Assembly: GCF_003635025.1 (NCBI RefSeq)
Contig: NZ_RBXX01000001.1
Span: 62,001 to 126,000, forward strand
Origin: Saccharopolyspora antimicrobica
Lineage (GTDB): Bacteria > Actinomycetota > Actinomycetes > Mycobacteriales > Pseudonocardiaceae
Direction of reading: 5' to 3'
DNA length: 64,000 nt
Shown: one piece after another, positions 15,236 to 23,989 of the stretch
How positions within the stretch are numbered: the stretch's first letter is position 1
Layout: every line of letters begins with the position of its first letter
The notes under the pieces: generated by a model
Database searches by the model: none
What the model saw: only the letters and a program-made list of their open reading frames with translations
What the model was told of the DNA's origin: nothing
Translations under genes and position numbers: made by a program

Positions 15236-15829
15236 CTAGGCGAGGGACGGGTGGTGGCGGAGCACCGGGCTCTCCGCCTCGCTCGGGTACTCCAGGAGCA
15301 GCACCGAGGTCACCGGTCCGCCCACCGTCTCGTAGGTGTGCGGCCCCTGCGCCGGGAAGCAGACGTAGTCACCGGGTCCCAGCTCGTACGGCGCGTCCAC
15401 CGGTCCCACCCGCAGCGTTCCCTCGGTGACCACGACGTGCTCGCGGCCCGGGTGCCCGTGCGAGTGCTGGACCTCGCCCGGCCGCACCCGCTGGTCGTAG
15501 ACCTCGAGCACCGCCGAGGTCAGGTCGAGGCGGCGCAGCATGCGCAGGTCGACGGCGTTGCTGCTGAGCACCTCCAGCCCGGCCGAGCGCACCAGAACCA
15601 CGTCGGGCTCGGTCCGCTCGGTCAGCAGCGTCGACACCGGCACCTGCAGAGCGTTCGACAAACTGAACACCGTTTGGATCGTCGGGTTGCCGACCCCCGA
15701 CTCCAGCTGGGACAGCGTGCCCTTGGCGATCCCGGAGCGCCGCGCCACCTCGGACAGCGACAGCCCCTGATCGGCGCGCAGCGCGCGCAGATTCGCCGCC
15801 AGCACCCCCACGGCCTCCAGCTGCGCCAT
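15236..15829 (-). CDS. XRE-family regulator with C-terminal cupin
   Basis: 197-aa regulator with an N-terminal HTH (residues about 10-65, GLSLSEVARRSGIAKGTLSQLE) and a C-terminal cupin_2 domain (HSHGHPGREHVVVTEGTL, then GPGDYVCFPAQGPHTYE). The PuuR/HipB-like XRE-cupin type usually senses a small amine or amino acid. The ATG at 15829 has GGGAGGT upstream. It sits directly upstream of and in line with the hydroxyproline operon, so it is the likely local regulator; ligand not demonstrated. Confidence 0.87.
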   Translation of the reverse strand: MAQLEAVGVLAANLRALRADQGLSLSEVARRSGIAKGTLSQLESGVGNPTIQTVFSLSNALQVPVSTLLTERTEPDVVLVRSAGLEVLSSNAVDLRMLRRLDLTSAVLEVYDQRVRPGEVQHSHGHPGREHVVVTEGTLRVGPVDAPYELGPGDYVCFPAQGPHTYETVGGPVTSVLLLEYPSEAESPVLRHHPSLA

Positions 15830-15986
15830 CCGGCACCTCCCGACGAACGAACCCACCGGGCAGACTATCCACCGCACCCGATCGGCGTGCCACATCACCC
15901 GTCCTACCCTTTCGCCGCGCGCAGACCTGCGGAAACGTGTGCCACGACGGCCGAATCCCGCACGTGGAGGTCACCGGAGGCGCCGC

Positions 15987-17237
15987 ATGAGCTCGACCGA
16001 CCTGCCGACCACCGACCGGATCTGGACCAACTGGGCGGGCAACCAGACCTGCACCGCCGCGGTGTTCGCCCAACCCCGCGACGAGGACGAGGTGATCGCA
16101 GCGGTCCGGCACGCGATAGGCCGCGGGCTCAACGTCCGGGTCGCAGGCGCCGGGCACTCGTTCACCCCGGTGGTCACCACCGGCGGGATGCTGCTCGACC
16201 TGACTCGCCTGACCGGCATCACCGCCACCGACCCGACGCGCCTGCGGGCATCGGCGCTGGCAGGAACCACCGTCGGCGACTTCGGCCCGCCGCTGTGGGA
16301 GGCCGGGCTGTCGCTGACCAACCAGGGCGACATCGACAAGCAGGTGATCGCCGGTGCCATCGCCACCGGCACCCACGGCTCCGGCATCGACCTGCCGAGC
16401 TTCTCCGCCGCGCTGCGCCGCGTCCGGCTGGTCGACGGCAGCGGCGAGGTCGTCGAGATCGACGAATCCGATCCGCGGCGGCTGCGGGCCGCGCAGGTCG
16501 CGATCGGCGCGCTGGGCGTGGTGCTGGAGGTCGAGCTCGCCGTCTCCCCCGCCTACCACCTCACCGAGGAGATCAGCTACCGGCCGTGGCAGGAGATCGC
16601 CGAGGCCTGGGACGAGCTGATCGCGCGGCACCGGCACTTCTCCTTCTTCTGGTGCCCCGGCGACGAATCCGTCGACCTCTACCAGCTGCCCGCGCCACCG
16701 GACCAGCCGATGGCCGACCACTGCTACGTCAAGATCTACGACGAGGTCGAGGTCGCCGAGCCGGACGGCATCGTCTCCACCGTGGGCCACCGGGTCGACC
16801 GCGCCTACCGCATCTACCCGGGCGGGTACGACACGCCGTTCCACGAGATGGAGTACATGGTCCCCGCCGAGCACGGGTTCACCGCGGTGAGCGCGATCCG
16901 CGAGCTCATGCGCACCGAGCACCCCGACCAGCGCTACCCGATCGAGGTGCGGTGGACCGCCGCGGACGAGGCCTACCTGTCGCCGAACCACCGGCGGGCG
17001 ACCACCGTCATCTCCGTCTCCGGCGAGCCCGGCACCGATTACTGGCCGTTCCTGCGCGCCGTCGACGAGCGGTTGCGGGAGTTCCGGGCGCGGCCGCACT
17101 GGGGGAAGCTCCACTTCATGACGCGGGAGCGGATGACCGAGCTGTTCGACGAGTTCGGCACCTTCCTCGACGTGCGGCGGGAGCTCGACCCCGACGGCAC
17201 CTTCCTCAACGACCACCTCCGCCCGCTGCTCGGCTGA
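15987..17237 (+). CDS. FAD-linked aldonolactone/alditol oxidase family protein
   Basis: 416-aa VAO-family flavoenzyme. The GAGHSF motif (53-58) carries His57, the expected site of covalent FAD as in alditol oxidase, with ATGTHGSG in the FAD domain and a C-terminal ALO domain ending in RPHWGKLHFM and a DPDGTFLN-type motif. The ATG at 15987 has GGAGG at 15976-15980. The family oxidises alditols or L-gulono/D-arabinono-1,4-lactones with oxygen. EutH follows 16 bp later, so the two are probably co-transcribed; the shared substrate is unclear. Confidence 0.82.
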   Translation: MSSTDLPTTDRIWTNWAGNQTCTAAVFAQPRDEDEVIAAVRHAIGRGLNVRVAGAGHSFTPVVTTGGMLLDLTRLTGITATDPTRLRASALAGTTVGDFGPPLWEAGLSLTNQGDIDKQVIAGAIATGTHGSGIDLPSFSAALRRVRLVDGSGEVVEIDESDPRRLRAAQVAIGALGVVLEVELAVSPAYHLTEEISYRPWQEIAEAWDELIARHRHFSFFWCPGDESVDLYQLPAPPDQPMADHCYVKIYDEVEVAEPDGIVSTVGHRVDRAYRIYPGGYDTPFHEMEYMVPAEHGFTAVSAIRELMRTEHPDQRYPIEVRWTAADEAYLSPNHRRATTVISVSGEPGTDYWPFLRAVDERLREFRARPHWGKLHFMTRERMTELFDEFGTFLDVRRELDPDGTFLNDHLRPLLG

Positions 17238-17253
17238 CCCGGAGGCACCCGCG

Positions 17254-18438
17254 ATGGAGCTCGTCGGGAACTCGATCATCTACCTGATGATGGGATTCGT
17301 CCTCGTCGGCGCGGTGGCCTCGATCCGCGACGCGGAGACCGGTCTGGGCCGCGAGTTCGTCGAGGGCCTGCGCTCGATCGGGCAGATCTTCCTCCCGGTG
17401 GCCGGCATCATGGCCGCGATCCCCTACCTGTCGGCCTTCGTCGAGCGCACCGCGGGACCGCTGTTCGGCGCGATCGGTGCGGACCCGGCGATCGCCGCGA
17501 CGAGCCTCATCGCGGTGGACATGGGCGGCTACCAGCTGGCGCAGGCCACTGCGCAGTCGACCGGCGGCTGGATCATGGCCTCGGTGGTCGGCTACCTGGC
17601 CGGCGCGACGATCATCTTCACCGTGCCGGTGGGGCTGGCCGTCCTGGACCGCGCCGACCACCGGTTCCTGGCGCTGGGCGTGATGTCGGGCGTACTCGCC
17701 ATCCCGGTCGCCGTCCTGGTCACCACGACGATCCTGCTGGTCAGCGGGACGACGGTGCGCGGCGAGGTCTCCGCCGACGCGCCGTCGGACGCGCCTCTGT
17801 CCGGTTTGGACACTTCGGCAATGCTGCTGAACCTGGTGCCGCTGATCGCGTTCGTGGTGGTGCTCGCGGTGGCGCTGCGGCTGTGGCCGACGGCGATGAT
17901 CCGGCTGTTCATGTGGTTCGGGCGCTTCCTGGACGCCGCGCTCAAGATCGTGCTCGCGGTGTCCATCGTCGAGCACTTCACCGGCGTCTTCAGCGCGCTG
18001 CTGGGCGGCTGGGGCTTCGACCCGGTCATCGCCGACGCCGAGGACCAGTACCGGGCGCTGGAGGTGGCGGGCAACATCGGGATCATGCTGGCGGGCGCGT
18101 TCCCGATGGTCTACGTGCTGCGCAAGGGGCTGACCCGGCCGCTGGGCGCGCTGGGACGCCGCATCGGGATGAGCCCGGAGGGCACCGCGGGCCTGCTCGC
18201 GGCCTCGGCGAACGTGCTGGCGCTGTTCCGGCTCGTGCAGCACATGCCGGCGAAGGACAAGGTGCTGTGCATCTCCTACGCGGTGTGCGCGGCGTTCCTG
18301 GTGGGCGATCACCTGGCGTTCACCGCGAACTTCCAGCCGAACCTCATCCTGCCGCTGCTGGCGGGCAAGCTCGCCGGCGGCGTGCTGGCGATCCTCCTGG
18401 CGCACCTGATCGCGCTGCGCTCGGTGCGGGACGCGTGA
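17254..18438 (+). CDS. eutH: EutH-family ethanolamine permease
   Basis: 394-aa integral membrane protein with about 10-11 helices. It carries the EutH landmarks ALxAxDMGGYQLA (near residue 85-97), TIIFTVPVGLAVLDRADHRFLALG, LGGWGFDPVI, GAFPMVYVLRKGL and GDHLAFTANF. EutH moves ethanolamine across the membrane. No ammonia-lyase (eutBC) or shell genes accompany it, so it is an orphan importer here, linked instead to a flavin oxidase gene upstream. Confidence 0.87.
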   Translation: MELVGNSIIYLMMGFVLVGAVASIRDAETGLGREFVEGLRSIGQIFLPVAGIMAAIPYLSAFVERTAGPLFGAIGADPAIAATSLIAVDMGGYQLAQATAQSTGGWIMASVVGYLAGATIIFTVPVGLAVLDRADHRFLALGVMSGVLAIPVAVLVTTTILLVSGTTVRGEVSADAPSDAPLSGLDTSAMLLNLVPLIAFVVVLAVALRLWPTAMIRLFMWFGRFLDAALKIVLAVSIVEHFTGVFSALLGGWGFDPVIADAEDQYRALEVAGNIGIMLAGAFPMVYVLRKGLTRPLGALGRRIGMSPEGTAGLLAASANVLALFRLVQHMPAKDKVLCISYAVCAAFLVGDHLAFTANFQPNLILPLLAGKLAGGVLAILLAHLIALRSVRDA

Positions 18439-18483
18439 GGCGGGCGGCCCCGGCTGGGACAGCCCGCCTCACGGACACCGCGC
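18434..18483. terminator. bidirectional terminator, eutH / aminopeptidase
   Basis: CGTGAGGCGGGC (18434-18445, overlapping the eutH stop) pairs exactly with GCCCGCCTCACG (18472-18483). It lies between convergent genes. Confidence 0.65.
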
Positions 18484-18556
18484 TACGACTGAGCTTTTCA
18501 TCCTGGTTGGTAGCCGCAACCCCGCACCGGCCGCGCAGAACGAGGTCGGAGAAACC

Positions 18557-19540
18557 TCACTGCTGGGGGAACTGCTCCGCGTAGGCGGTCACCGCGGCGT
18601 TGATCGCCTGGAGGTTGCGGTCCAGGGCCTGGGTGTCGACGTTGTCGACCGTGTCGCACGACTGGTGGTAGCACGGGTCGAACGCCTGACCCGCCTGACC
18701 GCCCCACTTCTGGGCCTGCTCGGTGGACTTGCGCTGCTCGGCGCCGGTGAAGGTGCCGCCCGCCGGGATGCCCACCGCGATGAACGGCCCGTAGTCGGAG
18801 CGGCCGTCGAAGTCGGTGCCCTCGGTCTCCGCACCGGCCTGGGCCAGCGCGTCGTTGAGCAGCTTCTCGATCTCCGCCGAGCCCTGCGGCCCCGGCCCGG
18901 CGCCCTCGCCGTCGGAGTCGTCGCCGTCGTAGGTGAAGTAGCCCGCGTTCGGCGAGCCGACCATGTCGAAGTTCAGGTACGCGGCGATCTTTTCCTGCTC
19001 GGCCTGCGGCAGCGAGTCCACGTAGTGCTGCGAGCCGACCAGGCCCTGCTCCTCGGCGCCCCAGAAGGCGAAGCGCAGCTTGTTCTTCGGCGTCGCGCCG
19101 CTGCCGGCGTAGTCCAGCGCCGCCTGCAGGATCGCCGCCGAGCCAGTGCCGTTGTCGTTGATGCCCGGGCCGCGGCTCACGCTGTCCAGGTGGGCGCCGA
19201 ACATCACCACGCTGTTGGCGTCGCCACCGGGCGTCTCGGCCAGCAGGTTGTAGGTGGTGCCGCCGATGGCGTTGAACTCCTGGATCGTGGTGGCGAACCC
19301 GGCGCCGTCCAGCTGCGCCTTGATGTAGTCCAGCGACGCCTTGTAGCCGGGCGTGCCCGCCGCGCGGTTGCCGCCGTTGGCCTCGGCGATGCTCTGCAGC
19401 TCCTGCAGGTGCTCCTGCACGGCGGCGACGCCGGTCAGCGGTGCGACCTCGGCCGGTGCGCTCGCCGCGTTGGCGGGCAGGGCCAGGGCCGACACCGCGG
19501 CCAACGCGGTCGCGGTCGCCAGTACGGGTCGTTTCGGCAT
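18557..19540 (-). CDS. secreted M28-family aminopeptidase
   Basis: 327-aa zinc exopeptidase of the Streptomyces griseus aminopeptidase type. Signal peptide residues 1-26 (AVSALALPANA). Zinc ligands and catalytic residues are visible as GAHLDSVSRGPGINDNGTGS (His, bridging Asp), GAEEQGLVGS (general base Glu-Glu), NFDMVGS (Asp) and DPCYHQSCDT (last His). It removes hydrophobic N-terminal residues from extracellular peptides. It is divergent from a TAT-exported phosphoesterase gene. Confidence 0.9.
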   Translation of the reverse strand: MPKRPVLATATALAAVSALALPANAASAPAEVAPLTGVAAVQEHLQELQSIAEANGGNRAAGTPGYKASLDYIKAQLDGAGFATTIQEFNAIGGTTYNLLAETPGGDANSVVMFGAHLDSVSRGPGINDNGTGSAAILQAALDYAGSGATPKNKLRFAFWGAEEQGLVGSQHYVDSLPQAEQEKIAAYLNFDMVGSPNAGYFTYDGDDSDGEGAGPGPQGSAEIEKLLNDALAQAGAETEGTDFDGRSDYGPFIAVGIPAGGTFTGAEQRKSTEQAQKWGGQAGQAFDPCYHQSCDTVDNVDTQALDRNLQAINAAVTAYAEQFPQQ

Positions 19541-19764
19541 GCCACATCCCTTCTTCCGGGCCAGGCCGGTTCGGGCGGAACGTATCCACCGGAGCGCGGG
19601 CCGCGGCGGGTTTGACGGGAACTCGCCGCCCGCCGCGCTTTCCCGGATTCACCACAGCCGTCCGGAGAGTTCGGCGGGAATCCACCGGACGTCCACCGGC
19701 ACGGCGTTCCGCCCGGTTACCGTCCGCCTGCCCGAATTCCGGAGCCGGAGGAGGAAACAGCCTG

Positions 19765-20775
19765 ATGGACCGTCGGTCATTCCTGGTCGCAGCAGGTGGT
19801 TCGGTCGCGGCGACCGCCGCGCTGAGCGGCACGGCGCAGGCCGCACCACCGCCGCACGCGGCGAACCGGGTGCGGTTCAACCTGATCAGCGACATCCAGG
19901 GCGACCTCGCCGACTTCGGCCGGGCGCTGGACGATCTGGCCGCCATCAACCCGGGCAGCGCCGGGCTCGGCATCGTCGGCGACATCACCCCGCGCGGCTA
20001 CGACTTCGAGTACGACGCGGTCAAGTCCACTCTGGACAAGCACCCGCACCCGGCGGAGCTGGCCTGGGTCATCGGCAACCACGAGTTCTACGTGCCGAAG
20101 TGGCGCGACCCGAACACCCTGGCGCAGGACACCTGGCCCAACGGCACCACCGAGGAGTCGCTGTTCGCCAGCTTCTACCGCTTCACCGGGCGCGACACCG
20201 TCTACACCGAGACGTCCTTCGGCGGCGTCCCGCTGCTGTGCCTGGGAACCGAGCGCTACTCGCACTACCACGACCCGAAGCTGTGGGACGAGGTGTGGAT
20301 GAGCGACGAGCAGTTCGGCTGGCTGGAGGACCGGCTCGCGCACTGGGCGCAGCGCCGCACCCCGGTGATGGTGCTGACCCACCACCCGCTGCCCAACACC
20401 GTCTCCGGCACGCAGCGCGCGAGCTACGCCAAGGAGTACCTGCAGGCCGAGCGGCTGCTGAACGCGCTCGGCCGCTACCCGGACGTCTTCGTCTTCACCG
20501 GGCACACGCACTACCACCTGGAGCTGCCCGACTGGACGGTGCGGCGCGTGGTGCCGGGATCCGGCAACCTCGAGGGCTTCACCGTGGTCAACACCGGCGC
20601 GATCGAGACCGGCTGGCGCGACAACGGCGAGGGCGGCGAGGAGACCACCACCCGGGCGCTCAACCAGGGCCTGCAGATCGAGGTCGGTCCTCGCGACGTG
20701 CTGATCAAGGCCCGCGACTTCGCCACCGGCACCTGGCTGAAGCAGATCACCGTCCCGCTGCACAACGGGCGGTGA
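19765..20775 (+). CDS. TAT-exported metallophosphoesterase
   Basis: 336-aa calcineurin-like phosphoesterase. The N terminus MDRRSFLVAAGG is a twin-arginine-type signal with an Ala-rich h-region. Metal-binding motifs are LISDIQGD (D-x-x), GDITPRG, GNHEFY, THHPL and GHTHYHLE in canonical order, so the two-metal site is complete. The ATG at 19765 follows GAGGAAAC. Likely acts outside the membrane on phosphodiesters or phosphomonoesters; substrate unknown. Confidence 0.85.
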   Translation: MDRRSFLVAAGGSVAATAALSGTAQAAPPPHAANRVRFNLISDIQGDLADFGRALDDLAAINPGSAGLGIVGDITPRGYDFEYDAVKSTLDKHPHPAELAWVIGNHEFYVPKWRDPNTLAQDTWPNGTTEESLFASFYRFTGRDTVYTETSFGGVPLLCLGTERYSHYHDPKLWDEVWMSDEQFGWLEDRLAHWAQRRTPVMVLTHHPLPNTVSGTQRASYAKEYLQAERLLNALGRYPDVFVFTGHTHYHLELPDWTVRRVVPGSGNLEGFTVVNTGAIETGWRDNGEGGEETTTRALNQGLQIEVGPRDVLIKARDFATGTWLKQITVPLHNGR

Positions 20776-20783
20776 CCGCCCGG

Positions 20784-20816
20784 TCGCCCCGGGTGCGGTG
20801 GCCGCGCCCGGGGCGA
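20784..20816 (+). terminator. hairpin after phosphoesterase gene
   Basis: TCGCCCCGGG (20784-20793) pairs with CCCGGGGCGA (20807-20816), 9 bp after the stop codon. Confidence 0.5.
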
Positions 20817-20940
20817 TCGGTTCCGCAGGAGACACCAGTCACAAATGACAGTCCCCTGTGCACGACCTCTGACCTGCATGCGAGCATCGCCCGAGTTCCA
20901 CGTCACGCCGCGCGCGCGGCGTTCACCGGAGAGAAGGCTG

Positions 20941-22206
20941 ATGCACGTGCAGGTCTTGTGGGGTATTGGCGGCATGCTCGTCGTGCTGCTGATCGCATTC
21001 GCGATGTCGACCAACCGGCGCGCGATCAATCCTCGCACCGTGCTCGGGGCGCTGGCGATCCAGATCCTGTTCGCGTTCGTCGTGCTGCGCTGGGACCTGG
21101 GCAAGCAGGCGCTGTCCGCGGTGAGCGGCGCGGTGCAGAAGGTGCTCGATTCCTCCAAGGAGGGCATCGAGTTCATGGTCGGGCCGATCCTGCCCACCGA
21201 GGGCACCGTGGTGGCCTTCCAGGTCCTGCCGATCATCGTGTTCATCTCGGCGCTGACCGCGGTGCTCTACCACTGGAACATCCTGCAGTGGGTGGTCCGG
21301 ATCATCGGTGGTGGCCTGCAGAAGCTGCTGGGCACCACGAAGCCGGAATCGCTGAACGCCACCGCGAACATCTTCCTCGGCATGACCGAGGCGCCGCTGA
21401 TGGTGCGGCCGTACCTGCCGAAGATGTCCCGCTCGGAGTTCTTCGCGGTGATGACCGGCGGCCTGGCCACCGTGGCGGGCACCGTGATGGTCGGCTACGC
21501 GATGCTGGGCGCGAGCCTGGACCACCTGATCGCGGCCAGCTTCATGGCCGCGCCCGCCGGCCTGCTGATGGCCAAGATCATCATGCCGGCGAGCAAGGAG
21601 CCGGAGACCGAGGAGGCCGACGCGCCCGGCGCGGCCAAGGCCGACTCCGCCGAGGGCGAGGAGCCGGTGACCGAGGCCGTGGAGGACAAGCCGCGCAACG
21701 TCATCGACGCGGCGGCCTCCGGCGCCTCCGACGGCCTGAAGCTCGCGCTGAACGTCGGCGCGATGCTGTTCGCGTTCATCTCGCTGATCGCGCTGGTCAA
21801 CCTGATCGTCGGCGGCGTCGGCGGGCTGTTCGGGCTGGGCGACCTGACGCTGCAGCAGATCCTGGGCTACGTGTTCTCGCCGCTGATGTGGGTGATCGGC
21901 GTGCCGTGGGACGAGGCGGTGTCCGCGGGCAGCTTCCTCGGCCAGAAGCTCGTGCTCAACGAGTTCGTCGCGTTCGCCGACTTCGGCCCGCAGATCGCCC
22001 AGTTCAGCGAGAAGAGCGCGGTCATCATCACCTTCGCGCTCACCGGCTTCGCCAACCTCGGTTCGCTGGGCATCCTGCTCGGCGGCCTGGGCGGCATGGT
22101 CCCGTCCAAGCGCGGCTGGATCGCCCGCGACGGGGTCCGCGCGATCATCGCCGGCACCCTGGCGAACCTGCTCAGCGCCGCCATCGCGGGCATCCTGGTC
22201 GCCTGA
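20941..22206 (+). CDS. concentrative nucleoside transporter (NupC/CNT family)
   Basis: 421-aa CNT-family protein with the usual order of segments: N-terminal three helices, VFQVLPIIVFISALTAVLYH, the ESLNATANIFLGMTEAPLMVRPY nucleoside/sodium site, and SEFFAVMTGGLATVAGTVMVGY. A charged insert rich in Glu and Ala (about 220-260) separates the halves. The C-terminal half has WVIGVPWDEAVSAGSFLGQKLVLNEFVAF and ALTGFANLGSLGI. The ATG at 20941 is chosen over an upstream ATG at 20845 because the first helix starts there and GGAGAGAAGG precedes it. It imports nucleosides with protons or sodium. Confidence 0.88.
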   Translation: MHVQVLWGIGGMLVVLLIAFAMSTNRRAINPRTVLGALAIQILFAFVVLRWDLGKQALSAVSGAVQKVLDSSKEGIEFMVGPILPTEGTVVAFQVLPIIVFISALTAVLYHWNILQWVVRIIGGGLQKLLGTTKPESLNATANIFLGMTEAPLMVRPYLPKMSRSEFFAVMTGGLATVAGTVMVGYAMLGASLDHLIAASFMAAPAGLLMAKIIMPASKEPETEEADAPGAAKADSAEGEEPVTEAVEDKPRNVIDAAASGASDGLKLALNVGAMLFAFISLIALVNLIVGGVGGLFGLGDLTLQQILGYVFSPLMWVIGVPWDEAVSAGSFLGQKLVLNEFVAFADFGPQIAQFSEKSAVIITFALTGFANLGSLGILLGGLGGMVPSKRGWIARDGVRAIIAGTLANLLSAAIAGILVA

Positions 22207-22220
22207 TCCCGAAATCGGTC

Positions 22221-22251
22221 TTGATCTCCAGCTAGGTCGAGCTCCTAACGT
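22221..22251 (+). promoter_or_regulatory. MerR-type promoter candidate
   Basis: TTGATC (22221-22226) and TAACGT (22246-22251) are separated by 19 bp, the long spacer typical of MerR-activated promoters. The spacer region is partly dyad-symmetric (TTGATCTCCAGC against AGGAGCTCGACC). It would drive the quinone oxidoreductase gene at 22311. No merR gene is nearby. Confidence 0.45.
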
Positions 22252-22252
22252 C

Positions 22253-22287
22253 GTGGGCGTGAGCGCGGACACCGCGCTCACGCCCAC
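22253..22287. terminator. 16-bp perfect stem hairpin
   Basis: GTGGGCGTGAGCGCGG (22253-22268) pairs exactly with 22272-22287, 3-nt loop. It probably terminates the nucleoside transporter transcript, yet it also falls in the 5' leader of the next gene if the promoter at 22221 is real. Confidence 0.6.
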
Positions 22288-22310
22288 TTCCACGAGCACA
22301 GGAGCACGGC

Positions 22311-23297
22311 ATGCGCGCGATCCGGCAGTACGAGTTCGGCCCGGCGGAGGTCCTCCGCCACGAAGAGGTCCCCGATCCGCACCCGGGCCCCGGGCAGGTC
22401 CGCATCGCGGTCGCCGCGGCCGGCGTCCACGTGGTCGACACCTTCATCCGGCAGAGCGGCATCGGCCCGTACGGCCCGCCCGAGCTGCCCATGACGCCAG
22501 GCCGCGAGGTGGCCGGGATCGTCGACGAGATCGGCGAGGACGTGGCCTCCGACTGGCTCGGGCGGCACGTCGTGGCCCACCTGGGCCCGGCCAGCGGCGG
22601 CTACGCGGAGTTCGCGGTGCGCGAGGTCGAGGCGGTGCAGGTGCTGCCGGAGGGCACCGATCCCACCGCGGCGGTGGCGATGATCGGCACCGGGCGCACC
22701 ACCATGTCCATCCTGCGCATCGCCCGTCCGAGCAGCGACGACGTCGTGCTGGTCACCTCGGCGGCCGGTGGCATCGGGGCGCTGGCGGTCCAGCACGCCC
22801 GAAACATCGGCGCGACCGTGGTGGGCGCGGCGGGCGGCCCGCTAAAGGTGGGCAAGGTCAGCGAGCTGGGCGCGGACCTGGCGGTGGACTACACCGAGGA
22901 AGGCTGGGCGGACCGGGTTCGCGAGGAGCTCGGCCGCCCGGTCAGCCTGGTGCTCGACGGCGCGGGCGGCGCCTACGGGCGGGCGGCGTTCGACCTGATC
23001 GGCGCCGGTGGCCGGATCGTCATGTACGGGCGGGAGTTCGGCGAGCACCGGTTCACCTCCGACGACCTGATCAACCGCTCGGTGGCCGCCACGGTCGCGC
23101 TCGGCCCGAACCTGCTGAAGGACGTGCCCGGCGGTATGCGCGAGCTGGAGGACGAGGCGCTGGCCGCGCTGGCCGACGGGAGCCTGAAGCCGCTGGTCGG
23201 CCCGCCGTTCCCGCTCGCCGAGGCGGCCGCCGCGCATGTCGCCCTGGAGAATCGGCAGACCTACGGCAAAGTGGTGTTGGTGCCCCGAGGGCACTGA
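22311..23297 (+). CDS. zinc-type alcohol dehydrogenase-like quinone oxidoreductase
   Basis: 328-aa MDR superfamily protein of the quinone oxidoreductase (QOR) group. GroES-like N-terminal domain, then a Rossmann motif TSAAGGIGALAVQHAR (about 143-158), with PGREVAGIVDEIG at the domain joint. Zinc-binding cysteines are absent, typical of NADPH:quinone reductases. A predicted MerR-like promoter upstream suggests induction by an electrophile or redox drug. It ends 54 bp before idi. Confidence 0.82.
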   Translation: MRAIRQYEFGPAEVLRHEEVPDPHPGPGQVRIAVAAAGVHVVDTFIRQSGIGPYGPPELPMTPGREVAGIVDEIGEDVASDWLGRHVVAHLGPASGGYAEFAVREVEAVQVLPEGTDPTAAVAMIGTGRTTMSILRIARPSSDDVVLVTSAAGGIGALAVQHARNIGATVVGAAGGPLKVGKVSELGADLAVDYTEEGWADRVREELGRPVSLVLDGAGGAYGRAAFDLIGAGGRIVMYGREFGEHRFTSDDLINRSVAATVALGPNLLKDVPGGMRELEDEALAALADGSLKPLVGPPFPLAEAAAAHVALENRQTYGKVVLVPRGH

Positions 23298-23351
23298 CCG
23301 GCGACCCACCCGGGTGGCCGCAGCGGACAGCAACCCATGGAGGTCTCACCA

Positions 23352-23930
23352 GTGGAACAGGTGGTACTGCTCGACGAGTCCGGTCAGGCGATCGGGGTCG
23401 AGGACAAGACGACCGTGCACCACCGGGAAACGCCGCTGCACCTGGCCTTCTCCTGCTACGTCTTCAACGAGCGCGGGGAGTTCCTGCTGACCCAGCGGGC
23501 GCACCACAAGAAGACCTTCCCGAGCGTGTGGACGAACACCTGCTGCGGCCACCCGGCGCCCGAGGAGGAGATGAAGGCCGCGATCACCCGGCGGCTCGGC
23601 GAGGAGCTGGGCCTGTCCGTGCGCGGGCTGGAGCTGGCGCTGCCCGGCTTCCGCTACCGCGCCGTGATGCCCAACGGGGTGGTCGAGAACGAGATGTGCC
23701 CGGTGTTCTTCGCCTTCACCGACCGCACCCCGGAGCCCAACCCCGACGAGGTCGCCGAGACCCGCTGGGTGAACTGGAAGGAGTTCAGCGCCGAGGTGCT
23801 CTCCGGCCGGACCGAGGTGTCGCCGTGGTGCGAGCTGCAGGTCCGCCAGCTGGTCGAACTGGGCCCGGAACCGGCCCAGTGGCCCGGGGGCGCCCGCACC
23901 GCCCTGCCCCCGGCGGCCCACGTCGCCTGA
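23352..23930 (+). CDS. idi: isopentenyl-diphosphate delta-isomerase, type I
   Basis: 192-aa NUDIX-fold enzyme that interconverts IPP and DMAPP. Active-site Cys lies in TNTCCGHP and catalytic Glu in VENEMCPVFF. Metal-binding residues come from LAFSCYVFN, the QRAHHKKTFPSVWTN run and RRLGEELG. The GTG at 23352 is preferred over the ATG at 23337: GGAGGT (23339-23344), which overlaps that ATG, sits 7 nt before the GTG and is a textbook ribosome site for it. No other isoprenoid gene is near. Confidence 0.92.
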   Translation: MEQVVLLDESGQAIGVEDKTTVHHRETPLHLAFSCYVFNERGEFLLTQRAHHKKTFPSVWTNTCCGHPAPEEEMKAAITRRLGEELGLSVRGLELALPGFRYRAVMPNGVVENEMCPVFFAFTDRTPEPNPDEVAETRWVNWKEFSAEVLSGRTEVSPWCELQVRQLVELGPEPAQWPGGARTALPPAAHVA

Positions 23931-23939
23931 CCGGGATCC

Positions 23940-23983
23940 GCGATTTCAATTGAAATCGGACGTCTGATTTCAATTGAAATCGC
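23940..23983. repeat. 44-bp palindrome, copy 2
   Basis: Same length and design as 15097-15140. Each half is itself palindromic or nearly so (CGATTTCAATTGAAATCG). It lies between convergent idi and the citB-like gene, where it could also act as a bidirectional terminator. Confidence 0.85.
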
Positions 23984-23989
23984 GGTCCG

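Noticed and set aside
19353..22235. 960-aa plus-strand frame over phosphoesterase and transporter genes
   Set aside because: Arg/Gly/Ala-rich shadow in the third frame of two well-supported genes.
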